Shown piece after piece: positions 29,825 to 38,812 of a stretch of 39,129 nucleotides of DNA. This DNA is from Corallococcus interemptor. Its GTDB lineage: Bacteria; Myxococcota; Myxococcia; Myxococcales; Myxococcaceae. Both the position numbers and the translations under genes were made by a program. The notes below the pieces were generated by a model that did no database searches, had not been told where the DNA came from, and worked only from the letters and a program-made list of their open reading frames with translations. How positions within the stretch are numbered: position 1 is the stretch's first letter; each line of letters begins with the position of its first letter. The stretch covers positions 1 through 39,129 of the forward strand of contig NZ_RAWM01000085.1 in assembly GCF_003668875.1 (NCBI RefSeq), read 5' to 3'.

Positions 29825-30945
29825 GGGGAGGTCTCCACGGCGAAGCGGGCGGCGTCCGCCCGTTTGAGCTCCAGCCCCATCCCGGGCCGGGACAGGTCCG
29901 GCGCCATCGCGCCATCCACGGGCGGCGGGACGCCGTCGAAGAGCATCCGCTCCAGCCGCGCGTGGTCGTGGAAGTACTCCACGTGCACCAGCCGCCGGGC
30001 GGCGCAGGCCACGTGCAGGTGCAGGGCCGGGGCGCAGTGCGCGGACAGGGGGACGTGGAAGACGTCCGCCAGCGCGTCCGCCTGGAGGAAGCCGGTGAAG
30101 CCCAGGCACCGCGTGGCGTCCGCCTGGAGCACGTCCACCGCGCCCGCCTCCAGCATGCGGCGGAAGTACGGGCCACTGTCGCCGTACTCGCCCGCGGTGA
30201 CGTCCAGGCCGGCGGGTACACCATCGCGCACGCGGCGCAGGCCGGACAGGTCGTCGCTGGAGACGGGCTCCTCGAACCAGGATACGCCGGCGTCGAGGAA
30301 GTCCTGAGCGAGCGCCAGCGCCTGCTTCACGGTGTACGCGCCGTTGGCGTCCACGAAGAGGGCGGGTCCGGGTCCCAGGGCCTCGCGCACGCCGCGCACG
30401 CGGGCGGGGTCGGCGTCCGCATGGGTGCCGACCTTCATCTTCACGCGAGGGATGCCCGCGTCCGCCCAGCCCGTGAGCTGCGTCTGGAGTTGCCGGTCCG
30501 TGTAGCTGGTGAAGCCGCCGCTGCCATAGAGAGGCGCGGAGGCGCGGGCCAGACCGAACAGCCGGGCGAGCGGCACACCGAGCAGCTTCGCCTTCAGGTC
30601 CCAGAGGGCGGTGTCCACGGCGGACAGCGCCCGGGCGGCGAGGCCGCGCGAGCCCAGGTTGCGCACCCGGTGCAGGAGCGACGCCATGCGGGCCGGGAGG
30701 TCCCAGGCGTCCGCGCCCACGAGCAGTGGGACGAGCAGGTCGCGGATCAGCGAGGCACCGGCGGCGGCCGCGTAGGTGTAGCCCAGTCCGCGCTGGCCTC
30801 CGGCCACGGGCTCCACGAGCAGCAGCGTGGTGGACGTCCAGGCGAAGGTGCCGTCGGACTCTGGCTGGTCCGTGGGCACGGTGTACGCGGAGACATCGAC
30901 GCGCTCGATGGGGGCGGCGCTGTCGTGGCGAGGGGAAGACGGCAT
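29821..30945 (-). CDS. Enolase-superfamily (mandelate racemase/muconate lactonising-like) enzyme
   Basis: 374 residues. An N-terminal capping domain and a beta/alpha barrel with RVKMKVG (the KxK base motif), metal ligands Asp in FVDANGAY, Glu in WFEEPVSS and Glu in TAGEYGD, then QADATRCLGFTGF and PLSAHCAPALHLHVA with the conserved His. This set fits the mandelate racemase subgroup, which includes many acid-sugar dehydratases and racemases. The exact substrate cannot be read. It is directly coupled to the FAD/Fe-S enzyme, suggesting a two-step route for a hydroxy acid or aldonate. A CTAGCTT promoter box lies 34 nt upstream of the start; GAAGGATC near the ATG is a plausible ribosome site. Confidence 0.88.
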   Translation of the reverse strand: MPSSPRHDSAAPIERVDVSAYTVPTDQPESDGTFAWTSTTLLLVEPVAGGQRGLGYTYAAAAGASLIRDLLVPLLVGADAWDLPARMASLLHRVRNLGSRGLAARALSAVDTALWDLKAKLLGVPLARLFGLARASAPLYGSGGFTSYTDRQLQTQLTGWADAGIPRVKMKVGTHADADPARVRGVREALGPGPALFVDANGAYTVKQALALAQDFLDAGVSWFEEPVSSDDLSGLRRVRDGVPAGLDVTAGEYGDSGPYFRRMLEAGAVDVLQADATRCLGFTGFLQADALADVFHVPLSAHCAPALHLHVACAARRLVHVEYFHDHARLERMLFDGVPPPVDGAMAPDLSRPGMGLELKRADAARFAVETSP

Positions 30946-30978
30946 CGTGATCCTTCGAGTCCCGAGGGCTTCACGGTG

Positions 30979-30985
30979 AAGCTAG
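30979..30985 (-). promoter_or_regulatory. -10-like box CTAGCTT for the enolase-superfamily/FAD enzyme pair
   Basis: CTAGCTT on the minus strand lies 34 nt before the start at 30945. It is identical to boxes upstream of the ThDP enzyme and the 58-residue protein. Confidence 0.4.
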
Positions 30986-31067
30986 GCGCTGGGTGCGGGA
31001 TGGCAGCGCGGTGAGGCCTCCCGCATGCACGCTGTCCTGGACATCCACCGGGCGCTGCGTGTGTCCT

Positions 31068-31098
31068 GCCCGCCTTGGCGGCGGGCCGTTCCTAGATT
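31068..31098 (+). promoter_or_regulatory. GCCCGCC/GGCGGGC inverted repeat followed by -10-like CTAGATT
   Basis: The 7-bp arms (31068-31074, 31080-31086) immediately precede CTAGATT (31092-31098), 36 nt before the plus-strand ATG at 31135. The inverted repeat falls across the normal -35/spacer region and could be a repressor site. Confidence 0.35.
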
Positions 31099-31134
31099 GA
31101 GGCCGGGCGGCCTCGGCTGCTCGGGAGGCGGAGC

Positions 31135-31680
31135 ATGGGCAAGCGGAAGCGGACCCGGACGGTGGACGTGGCGGTGGAGTCGTGGAACATCGTGCGCGAT
31201 GTCGTGCTCCCCGGCGCGCTCGCGGGAACCCTGGGCGCGTTCGCGATGGCGGTGCTCGCCTGCGCGTTCTCGGGCGTGCTGAACGGTGAGCCCTGGAGGC
31301 CGGCGCTCCTGGTGGCGGGGCTGTTCTTCCGCGATGGCACAGCGCAGGGCGTTGGCGCGGTGCTGCTCGGGTTGCTCATCCACTTCAGCGTGGCGGGAGG
31401 AATGGCCACGGGCTTCGCGCTGCTGCTGCCACGCCGGGGAACCGCCGTCGCGGCGCTCTGCCTGGGCGTGCTCTACGGCATGGGCCTGTGGACGGTGATG
31501 ACCTGGCTGATGATTCCCTTCGCGTCGCCACCCCTCTCGCACGAAGCCCCAACGTCGATGCTGTTCCTCCTGCACCTCGCGTTCGGCGCGGCGCTCGGAA
31601 CAATGCCCGCGTTTCGGAACGTCCTCACCCGGGCGGACCGGCTGCGACGGGGGCTCCAGCTCCTGGGACAGGGGGCCTGA
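31135..31680 (+). CDS. Uncharacterised four-span membrane protein
   Basis: 181 residues with a basic N-terminus (MGKRKRTRT) and about four membrane spans: near 25-45 (LPGALAGTLGAFAMAVLAC), 70-95 (GVGAVLLGLLIHFSVAGGMATGFALL), 103-125 (AVAALCLGVLYGMGLWTVMTWLMI) and 142-155 (FLLHLAFGAALGT). Conserved-looking features are paired GxxxxG helices and histidines in LLIHFS and LLHLAFG. The pattern recalls bacterial small polytopic proteins of unknown function; I cannot name a family with confidence. The start is supported by GGGAGGCGGAGC just upstream of the ATG. Confidence 0.7.
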   Translation: MGKRKRTRTVDVAVESWNIVRDVVLPGALAGTLGAFAMAVLACAFSGVLNGEPWRPALLVAGLFFRDGTAQGVGAVLLGLLIHFSVAGGMATGFALLLPRRGTAVAALCLGVLYGMGLWTVMTWLMIPFASPPLSHEAPTSMLFLLHLAFGAALGTMPAFRNVLTRADRLRRGLQLLGQGA

Positions 31681-31751
31681 GTCCTCCACGGGCCGGGCGG
31701 ACATTTCCTCCATCCCTGTGCTGGCGCGCTCCGAGTGCATAGCGTCGTCTC

Positions 31752-33083
31752 ATGAGCAACGGGGCGGCCACGCGCATCCTCACGCGACTGCGGACCACGC
31801 GTCTGGCGGAGACCCTGGGCACGAGCTACTGGCTGTTGCCGGCCCTCTGCGTGGTGGCGGCCATGGCCCTGTCATCCGGAGCCGAGGCGCTCGACGCGCG
31901 ACTGCCGCAGGCGGAGTCCGCCTGGTACCTCTTCCGGGGCGGGCCGGAGGGCGCGCGCTCCGTGCTCTCCGCGGTGGCGTCCTCGATGATGACGTTCTCC
32001 GGGCTCGTCTTCTCCGTCACCATCCTCGTGCTCCAGCAGGCGAGCAACCAGTACTCGCCGCGCATCATGCGCACGTTCCTGAGTGACCGGCAGAGCCAGC
32101 TGACCCTGGGCATCTTCGTGGGCACGTTCGTCTACGCCCTGCTGACGCTGCGCACCGTGCGGGGAACGTCCGAGGAGCTGCACATCCAGGCCCATGTGCC
32201 GTCGTTGTCCGTGTGGCTGGCGGTGATGCTGGTGCTCGCGTGCGTGGGGGCGTTCATCCTCTTCATCCACCACGTCGCTCAATCCATCCGCGCCGTGGTC
32301 ATCCTCGGCCGCATCCGTGATGAGACGTCCGCCACGCTGGAGCGGATGTATCCGGAAGGCGTGGGGCAGGACACGCGCGAGCCGGAGCTCCGGCGGCCGC
32401 CAACGCCTCCCTCGCTGGTGGTGCCTCACGCGGGGTCCTCCGGTGTGCTCGTCACCGTGGACGAGGACCGGCTGATGGCCTGCGCGAAAAAGGCCGGCGT
32501 GGTGGTGGGGCTGATCCCGATGATGGGCGACTTCGTGCCGCATGGCGCACCCCTCTTCGAGGCATGGGGTGACGCCGCGAAGCTCAACGTGAAGGCCCTG
32601 GCGGACGCCGTGGGCACGGGCCCGGAGCGGACGCTCCAGCAGGACACCGCCTTTGGTTTCCGCCAGCTCGTGGACGTGGCGGAGCGGGCCTTGTCCGCGG
32701 GCATCAACGACCCCACCACGGCGGTGCAGGCCATCGACCCCATCCACGACCTGCTGCGCCGCATGGTGCACCGGCGCTTCCCATCGCCGTCCCGCCAGGA
32801 CGACACCGGCGAGCTCCGGCTGCTCTGTCCCCGGCCGGACTGGGACACCTACGTGCGGCTCGCCGTGGACGAGGTCCGCCTCTTCGGCGAGGGGAACCTC
32901 CAGGTCGCGCGGAGGCTGCGCTTCCTGGTGCAGGACCTGTTGAGCGTGGCGCCGCCATTCCGGCGCGACGAGTTGGAGCGGCAGCTGCGCCTGCTGGACG
33001 CCAGCATCGACCGCTCCTTCCAGGACGCAAGCGACGCGGCCATGGCCCGCCGTCCCAGCCCCCAGGGCCACGGTCCTCGCTGA
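31752..33083 (+). CDS. DUF2254 membrane protein
   Basis: 443 residues matching DUF2254: N-terminal spans with SYWLLPALCVVAAMALS, the family stretch VLSAVASSMMTFSGLVFSVTILVLQQASNQYSPR, then LGIFVGTFVYALLTLRTV and SVWLAVMLVLACVGAFILFIHHVAQSIR. A cytoplasmic C-terminal domain carries LQQDTAFGFRQLVDVAERALSAGINDPTTAVQAIDPI, which is very conserved in this family. The function is unknown. The start ATG lies six nt past a TAGCGT box and has no ribosome site, so a leaderless message is possible. The gene ends only 5 bp from the convergent ctaF stop. Confidence 0.88.
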   Translation: MSNGAATRILTRLRTTRLAETLGTSYWLLPALCVVAAMALSSGAEALDARLPQAESAWYLFRGGPEGARSVLSAVASSMMTFSGLVFSVTILVLQQASNQYSPRIMRTFLSDRQSQLTLGIFVGTFVYALLTLRTVRGTSEELHIQAHVPSLSVWLAVMLVLACVGAFILFIHHVAQSIRAVVILGRIRDETSATLERMYPEGVGQDTREPELRRPPTPPSLVVPHAGSSGVLVTVDEDRLMACAKKAGVVVGLIPMMGDFVPHGAPLFEAWGDAAKLNVKALADAVGTGPERTLQQDTAFGFRQLVDVAERALSAGINDPTTAVQAIDPIHDLLRRMVHRRFPSPSRQDDTGELRLLCPRPDWDTYVRLAVDEVRLFGEGNLQVARRLRFLVQDLLSVAPPFRRDELERQLRLLDASIDRSFQDASDAAMARRPSPQGHGPR

Positions 33084-33088
33084 GCGGC

Positions 33089-33508
33089 CTACGGGTTCAA
33101 CGGACCCGCGGGCTCCGGGGGCCTCGCGCTCCTCGGGTCCTGCATCGCTCCCGGCAAGGCCTCCACCGGGAACGGGCCCGGCGGAATCGTGGGCCGGAAG
33201 CGCGTGCGGGTCTCCAGCACGCAGATCGCCAGCAGCACCGCCACGAACACCACCGATGTAATCAACACCAACCCGTTGCTCGCGCGCTGCTCTCGCAGGT
33301 GCATGTAGAAGAGGGCGATCAGCAGCCCCTTCGCCGCCGCGATGAGCAGCGCCACCGGCAGCGACCAGGCTCCGTGCGGCAGCCTGTGCAGCCCGTACGT
33401 CAGCGCCGTCAACGCGAGCAGCACCACCCCCACGACCAGCACCCCGGCCACGCTCAACTGACGCTCCGGCTTCTCCACCGCGTCGTCGGTCACGGGCCCG
33501 CTCCTCAT
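33089..33508 (-). CDS. ctaF: Cytochrome c oxidase subunit IV (caa3 type)
   Basis: 139 residues of the prokaryotic subunit IV family with three spans: LSVAGVLVVGVVLLALTALTYGL, SLPVALLIAAAKGLLIALFYMHLR (the family hallmark is a Lys-containing helix ending FYMHL) and NGLVLITSVVFVAVLLAICVLE. The Pro-rich tail is cytoplasmic or periplasmic and unremarkable. The start overlaps the ctaE stop by ATGA. It is the last gene of the respiratory operon. Confidence 0.9.
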   Translation of the reverse strand: MRSGPVTDDAVEKPERQLSVAGVLVVGVVLLALTALTYGLHRLPHGAWSLPVALLIAAAKGLLIALFYMHLREQRASNGLVLITSVVFVAVLLAICVLETRTRFRPTIPPGPFPVEALPGAMQDPRSARPPEPAGPLNP

Positions 33509-34123
33509 GACAGGTACAGGATGGGATAGACGAACAACCAGATGACATCCACCAGGTGCCAGTACATGCCGCCCAGCTCCACCGGCGTCGCGTACGCCGG
33601 CCCGAACGTCCCCGACGCGGAGCGCACCCCCAGCACCGTCAACACGCTCACGCCCACCGTCACGTGCAGCGCGTGGAAGCCCGTCAGCAGGTAGTACAGC
33701 GTGAAGAAGAGGCTCGCCCCCACGCGCGGCACCTCCGTGAACCGGTACGCGTCCCCTGGCAGCCCGCCGTCCTTCACGTGGTGCGCGTACTCCACGCCCT
33801 TCACCACCAGGAACACCACGCCCAGGAGCGCCGCCAGCAGCAACAACGCCCCGCCCAGCCCTGGCCTGTTGCCCCGCACCGCATGCACCGCGAGCGCCAC
33901 CACGATGCTGCTCGTCACCAGCAGGAACGTGTTCAGCGTGCCCAGCCCCACCTCCATCGTGAGCTGCGCGGCGCGGAACGCCTCCGGGTACACCGAGCGA
34001 TACACCCCATAGGCCGTGAACAGCCCCGCGAACAGCAACACCTCCGTCGCGATGAAGACCCACATGCCCAGGTACGCCGCCTGCTTGCGCGCGTCCTCGG
34101 AACCCCAGTGCTCCGTCACGGCC

Positions 34124-34134
<11 letters not shown>
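33505..34134 (-). CDS. ctaE: Cytochrome c oxidase subunit III
   Basis: 209 residues, short form of subunit III with about five spans. Motifs: KQAAYLGMWVFIATEVLLFAGLFTAY, the lipid-binding-type GLGTLNTFLLVTSSIVVALA, KGVEYAHHVKDG, and FTLYYLLTGFHALHVTVG with the family GxHALHV. It ends ELGGMYWHLVDVIWLFVYPILYL. ATG at 34134 has AGGAGG six bases upstream and overlaps the ctaD stop by 11 nt. Confidence 0.95.
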
Positions 34135-35711
<1,577 letters not shown>

Positions 35712-35731
<20 letters not shown>

Positions 35732-36728
35732 AGACAGGCTCCTCGGCCGCGGTGACACCCGGGCGCAGGGGTCGCAGGGACTTGATGAACTCCACGAGCG
35801 CGCCGGTGTCCTCCGCGCTCAGCCGGCTGTGATAGCCGGGCATCACGGGCGCGTAGCCGGCCACCACCTTCGCCAGGGGGTCCATCATGGACTCGGTGAG
35901 GTACGCCTCGTCCGCGAGCACGGCGCCGCCGCCCTCCAGCGGTTCCTTCCGGCCGTACAACCCCAGCCACGTGGGCCCGATGTGCGGCGCGCCCGTCACC
36001 GTGTGGCATTGCAGGCAGCCCTGCGCGGCGGCGACGCGCTCGCCCCGGACGGCCATGGACTCCGGGGTGCGGGCCACGGGGAGGTTGCGGCGCTGCGCGT
36101 CCTGCCATGCGTCGAAGTCCGCGGGCGGCAGCACCACCACCTCGCCGCGCATCACCGAGTGGTCCAGCCCGCAGTACTCCGCGCACAGCACCGGGTGCCG
36201 GCCGGGCTTCGGCGCTTCGAACCAGAGGTCCGTGTAGCGGCCGGGCACCGCGTCGCGCTTCATGCGGAAGTCCGGCACGTAGAAGGAATGGATGACGTCC
36301 CGCGAGGTGAGCAGCAGCCGCACGGGCCTGCCCGCGGGCACCACCAGCGTGTCGATGGCGCTGGGCCCTCCGGGATAGGTGAACTTCCACATCCACTGCT
36401 TGCCGGTGACGTACACGTCCAGCGCGTCCTGGGGCGGGCTCATCACCCAGACGAACTGTTTGAAGCCCAGGACGAACCAGAGCAGGAACAGCGACAGCGG
36501 CACGCCGATGAACAGCGCCTCCAGCCACACGGGCGCCACCACGCGCGGCGTGGGGTCCGACGCCGTGCGCCGGCGGTAGCGCACGAGGAAGAAGATGCCG
36601 ACGGCGCCAATGCCCACCGCCACCGCGAACGTGGTGAGCAGCAGGACGTAGTGCAGGTGGTCCACCTTCACGGCGAAGGTGGAGCCCTGCTCGGGAAGGA
36701 AGAAGAGGCGGCGCAGCAGCTCGTTCAT
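35712..36728 (-). CDS. ctaC: Cytochrome c oxidase subunit II with fused cytochrome c (caa3)
   Basis: 338 residues. Two membrane spans (about 27-48 and 70-92), then the CuA cupredoxin domain: H147 (IHSFYVPDFRMK), C182-AEY-C186, H190 and M193 supply the CuA ligands, with the electron-entry KQWMWKF. A C-terminal cytochrome c domain follows with CLQCH (C238, C241, H242) and the axial Met about M296 in APVMPGY. The fused heme identifies a caa3 oxidase taking electrons from a membrane partner, matching the adjacent complex III genes. ATG at 36728 overlaps the upstream stop by ATGA and has AGGGGG upstream. Confidence 0.96.
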
Positions 36729-37084
36729 CGCGCGCCCCCTTCACCTTCGGAGAGCAGCTGCCGCATGGCCGCGTCGATGGGCTGGTGGATGACGCCCGCG
36801 TCCACGTCCACCCAGCCGTAGCCGTCCAGCCGCTCGCGCTGCCGAGCCTTCAGCGCGTCCGCTCTGCGGTCCAGCGAGAAGGGGGGCTGATCAATCATGC
36901 CGATCTGCGTGGTGCTCGGGGGCACGGGGAGGGGGCGCTCGGTCGCGGGGCGCCAGAGGACCCACAGGGCCCACGCCGCGACACTGGCCGCCGCGAGCAG
37001 TGCCAGCGCCACGGCGCCCACACGCAGCAGCCACGCGGTGGGCAGCTTCTCCAGCTCCGGAGGCGGTGGACGGGCTTCGCTCAT
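36725..37084 (-). CDS. Small single-span protein of the complex III/caa3 operon
   Basis: 119 residues: a Pro-rich cytoplasmic start, one membrane span at about 23-47 (LLRVGAVALALLAAASVAAWALWVLW), then an outside domain containing SLDRRADALKARQRERLDGYGW and VDVDAGVIHQPIDAAMRQLLSEG. The YGWVD...GVIHxPIDxAM pattern recurs, as I remember, in small proteins encoded beside alternative complex III and cytochrome oxidase genes; no function is assigned. It overlaps genes on both sides by ATGA, so it is made in step with the respiratory subunits. An assembly or accessory subunit is the natural inference. Confidence 0.8.
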   Translation of the reverse strand: MSEARPPPPELEKLPTAWLLRVGAVALALLAAASVAAWALWVLWRPATERPLPVPPSTTQIGMIDQPPFSLDRRADALKARQRERLDGYGWVDVDAGVIHQPIDAAMRQLLSEGEGGAR

Positions 37085-38271
37085 GGCGGGCGCACCTGGA
37101 GCGAGTGGACGAGATACGGATCCGCCACGGGCACGGGGTAGGTGCCACGCGAGCGCCAGAGGGCCGCCGCCACGGACAGGCCGCCCACGCCCACCCACGC
37201 GGTGAGCGCCGTCCAGGGGATGACGACGTGCTCCGGGAAGAGCGAGGGGAACAGCAGCCACGCCACGTCCACTGCGTGCATCGCGAGCATCCACAGCGAC
37301 ACGGCCCCCAGCACCCGGGGCCGCGCCTTGAGCTCGCGCGACAGGAGCAGCGCGAAGGGAATGACGAAGTGGCCCAGCACGAGAAGCAGGGAGACGGTGC
37401 CCCAGCCGTCCTCGATGCGGACGCGATACCAGCTCACCTCTTCAGGCAGGGCGGCGACCCACATGAGCATGAACTGCGAATAGGCGATGTAGGCCCAGAA
37501 GCAGATGAAGGCGAACAGCAGCGTGCCCAGCCGGTGGTAGTGGCCGGGGGACATCAGGCTGCCGAAGTGCTGGGTGCCGCGAGTGGCCGCGCCCGCGACA
37601 ATCAACAAGGCCAGCGCGCCCACGAACGCGCCGGAGAAGACGTGGACGGCGTAGACGGTGGACTGCCACGTCGCCTCCAGCGACATCATCCAGTCCAGCG
37701 TCATGAAGGAGAACGTGAGGCCCAGCGCGGGCAGCGAGCCTCCGCCCAGCCGCCGCTGCCACAGTGTCCAGCGCAGGTCGCCGGTCGCGTCCTGGCGCAC
37801 GGACCAGCGGTGCAGCAGGTGGCCCACGAGTCCCCAGGTGACGAAGTACAGCGCCGCGCGCACCAGGAAGAAGGGCACGTTGTTGTAGAGCCGCCGGTGT
37901 TCGAGCACCTGCAGCGTGTGCTCACCCAGGTCCGCTGACGGCGCGGCCCACGGATACAGGTGCCGCATGCCCAGCGCGACCGGCACGAACAGCACGAGGA
38001 ACAGCGGCGCGGTGGCGGCAGAGACCTCCAGCGCGCGACGCAGCACCACGGGCCAGCGCGCCTTCGACGCATGGAAGGAGGCGAGCAGCAGCAGCGCGCC
38101 CAGGCACAGGCTCAGCCAGTAGGCGAAGCCGAAGAGGTAGCCGGCCAGGGCCTGACGCACGTCGATGAAGGCACCGAGCACGGTGGCCGCGAGGCCCACG
38201 ACACCCAGCGCCGCACTGATGATCAGCGCGCGCTGTCCGCCCTCGAAGCGTGGGAGCACGGGAGGCGTCAT
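37081..38271 (-). CDS. actF: Alternative complex III membrane subunit ActF
   Basis: 396 residues with about ten membrane helices. Features include GYLFGFAYWLSLCLGALLLLASFH, RRALEVSAATAPLFLVLFVP, YNNVPFFLVRAALYF, LTFSFMTLDWMMSLEATWQSTVYAVHVFSG, FICFWAYIAYSQFMLMWVAALPEEVSWY and LGHFVIPFALLLSRELK. This pattern, with the FMTLDWxMSLE and FWAYIxFSQFMLxW blocks, marks ActF, a quinone-site-type subunit of alternative complex III (quinol:cytochrome c oxidoreductase). The start at 38271 is preceded by GGAGGT. It follows a 541-bp repeat-rich gap after actE rather than the usual overlap, and its stop overlaps the next gene by ATGA. Confidence 0.9.
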   Translation of the reverse strand: MTPPVLPRFEGGQRALIISAALGVVGLAATVLGAFIDVRQALAGYLFGFAYWLSLCLGALLLLASFHASKARWPVVLRRALEVSAATAPLFLVLFVPVALGMRHLYPWAAPSADLGEHTLQVLEHRRLYNNVPFFLVRAALYFVTWGLVGHLLHRWSVRQDATGDLRWTLWQRRLGGGSLPALGLTFSFMTLDWMMSLEATWQSTVYAVHVFSGAFVGALALLIVAGAATRGTQHFGSLMSPGHYHRLGTLLFAFICFWAYIAYSQFMLMWVAALPEEVSWYRVRIEDGWGTVSLLLVLGHFVIPFALLLSRELKARPRVLGAVSLWMLAMHAVDVAWLLFPSLFPEHVVIPWTALTAWVGVGGLSVAAALWRSRGTYPVPVADPYLVHSLQVRPP

Positions 38272-38812
38272 CGCGCGCGGACCTCCATCTGGCCGGACCG
38301 CGCCAGGCCCCGAGCGCATACAGCAGGCCGGAGCGTCAGGCTCTCAAGGGAGACGGGCCCGCAACAGAGGCTCCCCGTCGGCGGCGCACCGCGAAAACCT
38401 GTCCGACTGTCGGACAGGTTCGCCCCCTCGTGGTGGGCAGGGCCCGCGCCTACGGAGGAGCAAGTGGCCTCCCAACCAGAACTCCCCATCGGCCGTATGC
38501 CGCGAGAACGTGTCGGCCTGTCGGACAGAGCCGCCGGGCCCGCACACACGCGGGCTGTCCTCGTGGCTGAGAAAGTGGGAACCCGGCCGGGACGCCCCTG
38601 CGGCGGGGCACCGCGAAAACCTGTCCGACTGTCCGACAGGTTCGCGGCCTTGGGCCGGACGGAGGCTGTCTCCCAGCTCGGGCCGCGAAAACCTGTCCGA
38701 CTGTCGGACAGGTTTTGCCGCTCCCGGTCCCGGGGGCGGATGTTCCACCTGGGCCGCGTGAACGGGTCCGACTCTCGTACAGTCGGTTCGAGGCGGTGGG
38801 GCTTGGAGGGCG
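38272..38812 (-). repeat. Array of about five palindromic repeats in the actE-actF gap
   Basis: This 541-bp stretch has no credible gene. Copies 1 (38396-38420) and 4 (38690-38714) are perfect palindromes with arms AACCTGTCCGAC and GTCGGACAGGTT around one T. Copy 3 (38618-38642) has a single arm mismatch. Copies 2 (38502-38533) and 5 (about 38753-38788) are diverged. All except copy 1 lie in related flanks (GCxxCGCGAxAAC entry, CCG exit), with spacing of about 70 to 114 bp, so the unit was probably amplified with flanking sequence. Because the array sits between two genes of one operon, it would be transcribed and form hairpins. It could act as mRNA processing or stability elements, an attenuator, REP-like elements or protein-binding sites. 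Frames open on both strands here are by-products. Confidence 0.85.

Noticed and set aside
29825-30109. N-terminal extension of the FAD/Fe-S enzyme giving 1078 residues
   Set aside because: The extra residues are the frame-shifted shadow of the enolase-superfamily gene; the ATGA overlap at 29821-29824 gives a natural start.
38390-38790. CRISPR array
   Set aside because: Copies are palindromic, diverged and separated by about 70-114 bp of related rather than unique spacer sequence; no cas genes are present.
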